The notes below the pieces were generated by a model. The model ran no database searches. It was not told the origin of the DNA and saw only the letters and a list, made by a program, of their open reading frames with translations. DNA of 64,000 nucleotides from Norana najaformis. Its lineage: Eukaryota; Annelida; Clitellata; Crassiclitellata; Hormogastridae. Below are positions 56,393-64,000 of the stretch, in pieces. Each line of letters opens with the position of its first letter. Position 1 is the stretch's first letter. Where the stretch lies: NCBI GenBank assembly GCA_964023275.1, contig OZ029929.1, forward strand, positions 744,001 to 808,000. Reading direction: 5' to 3'. The position numbers and the translations under genes are program-made.

Positions 56393-59300
56393 ATTAGTAG
56401 TAGTAGTAGTAGAATTTTTGTGACCGACATAACAGGATCATGTACACATCGTCATCATCATCACAACCACTACTATCAGTACCCTGACAATTATCTTGGC
56501 AGTTACCTTTAAACCGACCACACTTACCTTCTCACTGTCACCCTGTGCCATTTGTTATCGTCTAGACGGTACTCCGTCCAGGTCAGCGTGACCTCTCCAC
56601 TTCCGAGGTTGAACCTCAACTGGACGAATCCACTGGAAAGTCCGATGGAGAGGAAGTCGCTGTCCCTATCCGCTTGCTTCTCTCCGATCCAGAAGATCAG
56701 CCCATCGCCACTGGAAGCTCTGAGACGAAGGTCGACGTCCGTCTGATGACCTCGTGACCTTTCGCCGTGAGCAGGTCGAGAGAGAACAAGAAGAATAACG
56801 ATAAGGTCAGGTGAGTTAAAGTCCAATTAGGTCAGGTCAGTTCAGGTAAGGTAATGTAGGTTAAGGTAGATCAAGGTAAGATAAAATTCAGTGAGGTAGT
56901 GTAAGGTAGATAGTGTAATGTCAAGTAAGGTCAAGCAAGGTCAGTTGAATTAGTCAGGTCAGATTAGGTCATTTTGATATTTTAAGGTAAGGTGAAAGGT
57001 GAAGTAACGTTAGGTTAGGCAAGGTAATGTAAATAAGGTCAGGTCAGGTAATGTGAATTCAGATTAGGTCAAGTAAGTTGAAATAAGGTCAGGTGAAGTC
57101 AGGTAAGATACAGTAAGGGTAAGAAAGGTGAGGTAAACTTTGGTGAAGTAAAGGCTGATGTGGTAATAGTCTTAATTCACTTGCATAAACGTAATATCCA
57201 ACTGCTCTTCTTCCTCTTATCCATATGCAGATCCCAATTCCAAACACCATCCGCCTTAGCCGTCTGGCCGTCTGCCTGCAGCCTGACTCTTGGATCTTGA
57301 CCTGGAACCGAACCCTTCCTGCCAATCAATTTTGTTTTCAGTGATCTCCTGTGAATAAGCTGGTTCCCACGACTTGGCTTTCGTTGGGCGCCGTATAAAT
57401 CTCGAGTTTACGATTACGTTTACGATAATAAAACAGTTTACGGATGGAATTTCTTAGTGGGACGTACAGTTTGATCAGACGAGGATCGGTGTATGTTATG
57501 TGACCGGATCCGAGAAACATTGGAACTGTGAGATTCGGCTCTGTTGAAATTGCAAACACAAATCCCTCTAGCAATTAGTAACTGATTAAAGTAATTAATA
57601 ATTCTGTTATATTGTTTAATTGTTGATACATATACACATGCATACATGCATAATTATGCATGCATACATAGATGTGTGTTCGATAGTAGGCTTATATATA
57701 TATATATGTATTTGTCTATTGGAAACAGAAATTGGACGAATTTGAAATATGGATATGCAGTAAACTGGCTACACACAGCTGGAGAGGATCAAAAGAAACG
57801 AGGAGAAGGTGCAGAAAGAGAGAACACTGAAAATAATAATGGGAAGACGGATGGACTGGATCGGACTCGTGCTTCGTGGAAATTCTATTCTGAAGAGGGC
57901 AGCAGTGGCGAAGGATCTCATCCGATTAATTCATTGAAAAATGAGCTGAGTGGAGGCCATACGGTCGCTGTGGAAAAACGGGTACATGTACATTTATATT
58001 TACAGTACTTGAAGGAAGAGTTGGGGGAAAGAAAACCGCAGGAAGGCAAAGAACTCGGCAGTTGGACTGGATGTAATGAATAAAGGAAGCAGACGGGGCT
58101 CCAGAGAAGTCAAGGAAATGGCACAGAGCAGAGAAGATGGACCTCTTTGAAGTAAAACACTGGAGACACGGATGAATTATTAAGCTGCAGACAGACGGAC
58201 AGACACGTTCTAAAGGTGAGATTTAGACTAATCCTTAGGGGTAGCCGATGAAGTTCTTTAATTTCTGCTAAAGCCTGAATAAACAAATAACTAAATTTTT
58301 TTTGAATTCCAAACAGAATAGTCACCAAATTGGTAAGTACCAAAATGATAGGTACCTAAATTATGGGTAGCTAAATGGTAAGTACCAAAATGATGGGTAC
58401 CTAAATTATGGGTAGCTAAATGGTAAGTACCAAAATGATGGGTACCTAAATTATGGGTAGCTAAATGGTAAGTACCAAAATGTTGGGTACCTAAATTATG
58501 GGTAGCTAAATGGTAAGTACCAAAATGATGGGTACCTAAATTATGGGTACCTAAATTATGGGTAGCTAAATGGTAAGTACCAAAATGTTGGGTACCTCTT
58601 CGATATCTGTATCGATAGCGATGCAAGACATTTCCTGCAGATCAGATTAACACGCAACTGTCAGTAGAATCACCATCAACCAGTGACAACATCAGACAAC
58701 ATCATTAACAGTAACCAGTAGAGTATTGTAACGACAATTTATATACCGCCTGAAAAATTCAAAGCACGCTTGTGGATTGGTTAAAGGAACATTATCAGAT
58801 TTCAGTATGCTTCCGTATCACTCTGCATTCCTCTGGTTTCCATGCAGCCTATACTCGAATTTGCAATAGACACGTAACTACCTTGATGATGATGATGAAT
58901 AGCCAGAGGTAAGGTAATGTAAACCTTGGCTTACTATGCCTCATCTCTGGGCATTTAGCAGAGTTCGCTATGAGCGCTAGTGTAACAGACCACTCCAAAT
59001 ACCTTTCAAATCCGGCGGAAATTTTAAGTTGAACATGCGGTCAATAGAATCGGTAGTTAGTATAGTGAGTGGTTGGTAGAGGCAGTCAGTAAGTCAGTAA
59101 GTCGGTCAATCAGTCAGTCGGTCAATCAGTCAGTTGTCAATAAGTCAGTCAGTGATTCAACCAGTCAGTCGGTCGAGCAGTCACTGAGTCAGTCAGTCAG
59201 TCAATGAGTCAGTCAATCAGTCAGTCAGTCAGTCAAACTACACAGCACTTTTTCAGAGATAATAAAAGGCGCTAAACAAAGCCCGGATACATGCCTACGC

Positions 59301-62300
59301 ACATGGACACTTCATATAGCGCTTCTAAAGACGACCTACCATCGTCGCAGTTCGTTCCGTCCTCTGTGGCGCAGCTGAGGCACTGGTAGAGGTCCTTCAG
59401 GGGAACGCACAGCGCAGCCTTCGCGCATGGTTGACCAACGCAAGGGTGGTTGCAGTTGTCGATATTCGTCCCTTCCAAGGCCTCGTCGATCAGGTACAAC
59501 CGTCTCTGGTTCACTCGGACCTACGTCAACAGGAACTTACTAATCTAATGAAATCCTATCTAAATTAATATAATCCTGTCTAATCTAATCTAATCTACTT
59601 CTATATCGCGTGAGGCATTGTAGCCGATTAGTTAGAGCGCTCGGCTTGTGACGCGGGGTGTGCGTGTTCGAACTCCCTTCCTGAGACGGTTACATTGTGG
59701 GGTGGGATAGGGCATATAGGGAATAGGTTAAGGTAGGATATGATAAAGTAAGGATAGAGTAGGATAAGGTAGGCGTGGTCGGATATATAGGAAATATGAT
59801 AGGATAGGGTAGTGTAGATAGGGTAGGGTCTATGGTAGGGTAGGGTAGTGTGGATAGGGTAGGGCAGGGCAAGGCAGGATAGGTAAATAGAGAATAGGGT
59901 AGGGTAGGGTGTACGGTATGGTAGAGTGGACTAGATCAGCTCAGACGTACCATTTGAATGCACCCGGTGAACGATTCGTTGACCTCGACAACCTTGGGAA
60001 TTTCGTCGAGGTCAGGGTGACCTCCGATGAACAGGTCAAGCATGACGTTCAGCTGGGTGAACGGTCCAAGCGACATGGCGTCCACTGGACCATGACCATC
60101 GAGGGAAAGCTGACCGCTTCGACCGTTCCGCATCAGACGAACCGTATGCCATTCGTTGATCAGGATTCGCTGGCGACTCCTGCAACAAGTTACTGCATTT
60201 ATGAAGCGCATTTACAAGATTTTGCGCATATTGCTGATCGTTTACATTACCGTTACAGGAACACGCCTCTGAAGAATACAGTTGAGAGATGCTTTCCTAA
60301 CCTTACCTTCTCTTACTTTTATTCACCTTAGGTTGCATTACCTCTCACCTTCCTTTATCTTTGATGGTATTACCTTACCTTGACTTACCTTACCTTATGG
60401 TATTACCATGACTTACCTTATCTTACCTTGCATTACCCTACCTTACCTTAGATTGACTTACCTTATCTTACCTTGCATTACCCTACCTTACCTTAGATTG
60501 ACTACCTTTACCTTACCTTACCCTACCAAATGCCGTAGAAAAGTATAATGGCTACTATAGTCAGTTACCATATTGCCCTATCTTGATAAAGGCTGTAAAG
60601 AAGTACCCCGAGTACTTACCACTTACCATATTATCATACCATACCAGTGTCTGTAGAGAGGTACCAATGCCTTTCCAATTTTCTCAGCTGAAACACAACC
60701 CACCGTAACAGCTCCTCTCCCCCTTCTATCTCTGGTCTTCTGGCAGCCGGACTTGGTTCTTGACATGGCATCTTTGGACAACCCCACTGACTTGACGTAG
60801 CGCTTGTGAATAAACTGGTGCCCTGTACTTAGCTTTTAAGTAGCGCTTTATAAATTTCGAGTTTACGATTACGATTGTGCGTCAAAATTGTATATCAAAC
60901 GAGTGTGAAGTGTCGCTCGCCGTAGGACGGCTGGCCCGGTGCCAAGGTCAAAGGCGAAGACGAGGTATCCGTCGACCAGGGCGAGCAAAATGAAGTCTGT
61001 GGTTCGATCTCCCGAATAGGCGTTGTAGAGGACGAGACCGTTTGGACTGGATGCCTTCAGGATGACCTCGATGTCCGTCTGGATGAGGACTGGTTTGCCA
61101 AGGCTCTGATAGCGAAGGAAGGAGTGGCCCCCGAACAACGGAATGTAAACGTCCACCTCTGAAAATAGTCCCCACAACTTATTATTTCTGCATTTATTCA
61201 GCGCCAGTATCTAATGACTAAGCATCAGTCGATGGCGCTGAGGAATTGTGGGTGAAGGTACCTACACATTAGCCGTCTCAGAGAAGGTGTATCGAACCCG
61301 TACTCTCCGCGTGACAAGCCGCGGTCCCTAACCAGTCGGCTACCGTGACCCATATTCAAGCTGCGCTCTCTAACCAATCGGCTACCGTGACCCATATACA
61401 ACGCAAGCTCACTAACCAATTGGCTACCGTGACCTACATACAAGCAGAACGCTCTAACCAGTCGGCTACGTGCCCCAACTGTTATAGCACGCTTCACTGT
61501 ATTGCATTGAATATTGCATTGTATTTCGCGGCATATGGTATAGCTTTACAATTGCATTATGTTGTCTTCTATTCTATTGGTAGATTTATATAGCGCATGC
61601 CAGAGTGTATTTCGTTATGTTGCAATTTACTGTACAAATCTGTAAGATTCAATAATAACAGTAATAAAAAATATTATAAATAAATAAATAATAATAATAA
61701 TAATCATCATCATCATGTGCTATCGCACTGGGTATCTAAAAAACTCTTCGGCTTCTCGGTGGTGACGAAGGTAAAGTCGGATTGAACAGTCCGGGCGCCC
61801 ACCAGATGTCGGTATACAATGTGGAAACTACTAATTAACCAGCTGTTGCCTTTAAACACCTTTAAAACGCTATCTAACAAATCTATATAATGAAACATGC
61901 GTTGATCATGCCGTAATCGGTAGCTTTTCTCTTTTCTTTTGACAGAAAGTCGACGTCAACGGCCCTGGCAGCCACAAGTTGTCGATGGAACACTGGAAGC
62001 TAATATTAAAAATCGTGGGATTTTGATCCATACCGCGTTGTCAGCAGTGTGATTTTCTATCCTTGACAAGTACCTGTATTTACACTTTTAGAAACCGATA
62101 CGAATGCTGCTGCTGCACTACTGCTCTGCCACTACTACTACTACTTGTGGTGGTGGTGGTGGTGGTGGAGTAGTAGTAGTGGTAGTAGTGGTAGAAGTGG
62201 TAGTAGTAGTAGTAGTGGTAGTAGCAGGAATAGTAGTAGTAGTAGTAATAGTAATAGTAGTAACAATGTTATTCGTGCCACGTGACACCAAATGTCACTG

Positions 62301-63969
62301 ACTTGACTGACACGTGTCACCGATGGTGCCAATTGGGCAGAGACAGTAACAGGTGGTCTGTTGAGCATCCAGACTCGGTTTCCCGCCATTCAGACACGTG
62401 ACGTTGCTGCACAGATCCGCATTACAGTCTTCTACAACATCCACCAATAGATGGCCATAGCAGACTTATATAGCGCCATTGCGTTGAGGCATAATGAATG
62501 ATTCGTTGGCGCTCTAAAGCGACTCTTACATGTGGGACAAAAGTCGTTCATAGATATGACTTTCCTGTTTTATTGTTGCTGTTATTTATGAATTATTAAC
62601 CGCCACTATATGTTGACTAAGCGTCAATCGATGGCGCTGAACAACTGAATGAAAGACTCTGTGTACGGGTTGGATGTTGGCAAGTAAGGGCTTTCTTTCA
62701 AGATGTTGGTAAGTACGGGCTTTCTTTCAAAAGCTGCTAAGAAATCAGTCATGTACGAATAACCGAGACTGTGAAGAAGTCTTTCATATTTAAAATTTTT
62801 CATTTTTTTCCAATGCATATGTGTCCGAACACAGGAACCGTCTCAAGGAACGTGGCTCGAACCCGTAGACTGCGTTGCATGACCAGCACTCAAACCAATC
62901 GGCCACCGTGACCTACATACGAACCGAGCGCTGTAACCAGTCAGCCTCCGTGACCTGCCTACAAGGCAACTTCTCCAACCAATCGGGTACCGTGGCTTAC
63001 ATAACGAGCGAGCTCTCTAACCAATCGGCACCATATGCATTGAAAAAAAATGAAAAATTTTAAATATGAAAGACTTCTTCACAGTCTCGGTTATTCATAC
63101 ATGACTGATTTCTTAGCGGCTTTTGAAAGAAAGCCCTTACTTACCAACATCCAACCCGTACACAGCGTCCCCGATAAAAGCGCCCCTTCGTTTACTTACC
63201 AGCATCTAAGCCGTACATAGCGTCCTCAGTAATAGCGCCCCTACGTTTACTTACCAACATCCAACCCGTACACCGCGTCCCCAATAAAAGCGCCTCTGCG
63301 TAAGTCGTACGGTCTTTCGTTGACTTGGAGGGAACGAACGCATCCAGCAAATCCAACGTTCCGCTCCAGTTCCTTCGAATCCAAGCCAACCATTTGTCGC
63401 AGACGATCGGTTATATTGGGGTAACCTCCGAGGAAGAGCTCCCGACTCAAGGTCAGCTCCGTAAATGACCCCTGCGAAAGCCAATCACCTCAACGCGTCC
63501 AGTTTGATTGAATCTAGTCTTGTCAAAAATGCTATCCAATAATTCAATCCATTATGATATGACCCATTTCGCTCCTTGTCGATCGTATCTTATCTTATCA
63601 ATATGCTATCGAGTAATATATTCTAATGAATCCAATCCATTATGATATGATCCAATCCATTCGACTCCACGCCATTCACATATAATTTAATATAATATAT
63701 AATCTGGCAAATCTAACGCAATCCAATCTAATGCAAAAGAATCAAGCGATGGCGCTCCAAAGCCAATCACTTTCATGGCTGACTGATTCCTAGAAGATTG
63801 TACGAAAAATCAGTAGACCAGAACCTTCGTCGTGTTCCTTGAGATCGGTCCGTCGTTCAGACGCACCATTCCGTTCCGCTTGGACTGTCTCGCAAGGACC
63901 GTGTTCCACTGACCGGCTTTGATACGGTTCACTGATCGCACCTGGGTCACGCCTGAGCCACAGTCGAAC
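54816..63969 (-). CDS. Perlecan-like C-terminal LG/EGF region, 3' part, 10 exons
   Basis: Ten minus-strand exons join in phase to 1708 nt (568 residues plus stop); the gene continues right of the window. Order: rest of LG1, EGF, LG2, EGF, LG3, stop. Perlecan is a secreted basement-membrane proteoglycan; its C-terminal domain V (endorepellin) has three LG domains separated by EGF modules, and LG3 ends the protein. Here LG3 shows DFLSIGL, FNLGSGE, KWHRVTVRR and GRFSSGFSGCISNLTL, close to what is known of perlecan LG3 (GRFSSG.TGC). EGFs are single between LGs, whereas vertebrate perlecan has pairs, so agrin, pikachurin or eyes-shut relatives remain possible. The tail after the last Cys is TTSSSSSSK, encoded by a CAG repeat. 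No TM segment is present, consistent with secretion. Confidence 0.75.
55491..55594 (-). CDS. Perlecan-like exon i: LG3
   Basis: Acceptor ctgtttctag|, donor CTAG|gtcggt. It encodes LEQQGYLDVDGVRNVTGSS and then LNTSPSIFL; joined to exon j this gives IFLGGMSD, the canonical LamG 'LGG'. It is too short for ORF scanning and was found by phase and pattern. Confidence 0.78.
56528..56742 (-). CDS. Perlecan-like exon h: LG3
   Basis: Donor AGAAG|gtaagt is strong; the acceptor (gtcatcag|ACG, or ag| five bases upstream with another phase) depends on exon g's donor. It encodes TDVDLRLRASSGDGLIFWIG, DSDFLSIGLSSGFVQLRFN and DNKWHRVTVRR, typical of perlecan-type LG3. Confidence 0.72.
57464..57540 (-). CDS. 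Perlecan-like exon g: LG3 first strand (3' end uncertain)
   Basis: Acceptor tttcaacag| and the phase fit exon f (G|AG). It encodes EPNLTVPMFLGSGHITYTDP, the expected first LamG strand. Three donors are possible: TAC|gtccca (used; phase 0), CTC|gtctga 18 nt earlier or ATCC|gtaaac later. LamG length, compared with LG2, favours the first. Confidence 0.55.
58325..58600 (+). repeat. 45-bp minisatellite, about 6 units
   Basis: Units of taaatggtaagtaccaaaat gatgggtacctaaattatgg gtagc, with one extra gggtacctaaattat subunit near 58540. 45 is a multiple of 3, so the minus strand reads as a repeated GTYHLATHNLGTHHF; there is no splice or start context for it as a gene. It is in a perlecan-like intron. 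Confidence 0.88.
59040..59235 (+). repeat. (GTCA)n array
   Basis: Degenerate gtcagtcagt array downstream of the perlecan-like exon f donor. At 59700-59930 a separate gatagggtagggt-type array, and at 60300-60530 a cttaccttac array, fill the neighbouring introns. Confidence 0.88.
59340..59520 (-). CDS. Perlecan-like exon f: LG2/EGF
   Basis: Acceptor gttgacgtag|, donor GATG|gtaggt. It encodes VRVNQRRLYLIDEALEG, then a Cys-rich EGF-like module (CNHPCVGQPCAKAALC, YQCLSC). It starts in phase 0 directly after the LG2 end of exon e. Confidence 0.8.
59951..60179 (-). CDS. Perlecan-like exon e: LG2 end
   Basis: Acceptor acttgttgcag|, donor ATG|gtacgt. It encodes SRQRILINEWHTVRLMRNGR, DLFIGGHPDLDEIP and NESFTGCIQM, the late LamG strands. 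The acceptor region overlaps the end of a SINE-like tail. Confidence 0.82.
60921..61158 (-). CDS. Perlecan-like exon d: LG2 start
   Basis: Acceptor gactattttcag|. It encodes VDVYIPLFGGHSFLRYQSLG, then SSPNGLVLYNA and FAFDLGTGPAVL. The only junction that gives the expected LamG 'AVLRS' and keeps frame is CTACG|gcgagc, a GC donor. Confidence 0.78.
61327..61480 (-). repeat. 42-bp array of tRNA A-box halves, 4 units
   Basis: aaccagtcggctaccgtgac and its relatives start at 61330, 61372, 61414 and 61456, exactly 42 bp apart. On the minus strand each unit is ggtcacggtagccgattggt tagag, the 5' (A-box) half of SINE family A. It sits at the head of the SINE at 61176-61490. Confidence 0.85.
62303..62431 (-). 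CDS. Perlecan-like exon c: EGF
   Basis: Acceptor gatgttgtag|, donor TCAA|gtcagt. It encodes DCNADLCSNVTCLNGGKPS, then TTCYCLCPIGTIGDTC, one EGF module. Nearby alternative donors give a stop (TAG) or break phase, so this one was preferred. Confidence 0.74.
62661..63163. repeat. Fold-back inverted repeat with copied exon end
   Basis: Left arm 62661-62821 and right arm 63032-63163 are reverse complements over about 130 bp (for example catgtacgaataaccgagac and its complement in the right arm). The left arm holds an extra duplicated 29-bp piece. The outer part of both arms matches the end of perlecan-like exon b and its donor (gtgtacgggttggatgttgg). The spacer contains the second 42-bp array. Confidence 0.85.
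62890..63031 (-). repeat. 42-bp array of tRNA A-box halves, second locus, 4 units
   Basis: Starts at 62893, 62935, 62977 and 63019, again exactly 42 bp apart, with more divergence than the array at 61330. It lies between the arms of the inverted repeat 62661-63163, at the head of a SINE family A copy. Confidence 0.82.
63135..63310 (-). repeat. 55-bp tandem triplication of an exon end with 5' splice site
   Basis: On the minus strand, three copies of a block ending tacgggttggatgttg|gtaagtaa follow each other with donor positions at 63254, 63199 and 63144, 55 bp apart. The first is the real end of exon b. The middle copy has diverged (GDAMYGLDAG-like), while the first and third are nearly identical. 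Confidence 0.85.
63255..63471 (-). CDS. Perlecan-like exon b: LG1 end
   Basis: Acceptor ggctttcgcag|, donor GTTG|gtaagt. It encodes GSFTELTLSRELFLGGYPN, VGFAGCVRSLQVNERPYDLR and GDAVYGLDV. The last part of the exon plus the donor is repeated twice more downstream at a 55-bp period (donors at 63199/63200 and 63144/63145). Confidence 0.8.
63825..63969 (-). CDS. Perlecan-like exon a: LG1 middle
   Basis: Acceptor tttttcccag|, donor ACGAAG|gttctg (weak). It encodes FDCGSGVTQVRSVNRIKAGQ and then WNTVLARQSKRNGMVRLNDG, the LamG core. It is the first exon of this gene inside the window; its start phase shows that coding sequence precedes it. Confidence 0.76.
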
Positions 63970-64000
63970 CTGGGAAAAATGGGTCATCTTAGTTCAAAGG

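Noticed and set aside
58291-58626. Repeated GTYHLATHNLGTHHF protein of 111 codons
   Set aside because: Derived from the 45-bp minisatellite in an intron; the period is a multiple of three by chance and there is no start or splice context.

Overview
This is animal (metazoan) nuclear DNA. It has interrupted genes with GT-AG introns, extracellular LamG/EGF modules, 5'-truncated LINEs, tRNA-derived SINEs and a very heavy load of micro- and minisatellites. The species cannot be fixed from the sequence; the gene content and repeat style suggest a non-vertebrate bilaterian. There are no prokaryotic operons, CRISPR arrays or phage modules.

Three protein-coding genes were reconstructed by joining exons whose splice phases agree. 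(1) On the + strand, 3688-12261 holds the last four exons of a GAREM-like adaptor: CABIT-domain part, Pro/Tyr-rich linker, C-terminal SAM domain ending GWRPK. Its 5' exons lie outside the window or were not seen. (2) On the - strand, 38416-15243 holds a complete 20-exon gene of 1325 codons for a type I membrane protein of the neurexin superfamily: signal peptide, LG1, EGF, LG2, LG3, EGF, LG4, EGF, LG5, acidic stalk, TM and a tail of about 105 residues. All 19 exon junctions keep frame and the total is divisible by 3. Many of its exons are too short for simple ORF scanning. (3) On the - strand, 63969-54816 holds the last ten exons of a secreted LG-EGF-LG-EGF-LG protein whose end resembles perlecan domain V (endorepellin). 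The gene continues past the right edge.

Layout: GAREM-like gene (left), convergent with the neurexin-like gene (12.3-15.2 kb between them). The neurexin-like gene has a 10 kb first coding intron (28.0-38.0 kb) containing a 1.3 kb minisatellite. Then comes about 16 kb of intergenic DNA (38.4-54.8 kb) with long polypyrimidine tracts, a CpG-rich promoter-like patch near 44.4-46.2 kb and LINE fragments. The perlecan-like gene lies at the right. Genes 2 and 3 are in the same orientation and both encode LamG/EGF proteins of the cell surface or matrix, but their domain order and LG sequences differ, so they look like neighbours rather than recent duplicates.

The strongest unexplained structures are these. 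A short GGCGCTATATAA-like repeat tail sits within about 45 nt of at least nine splice sites in all three genes, each time in the sense orientation. One perlecan-gene exon end, including its 5' splice site, is tandemly repeated three times at a 55-bp period and is also partly copied into a fold-back inverted repeat in the next intron. Two separate arrays hold four exact 42-bp-period copies of a tRNA A-box half. One intron appears to be GC-AG. A polyserine run lies inside an EGF module. I did not find a clearly new multi-gene system.
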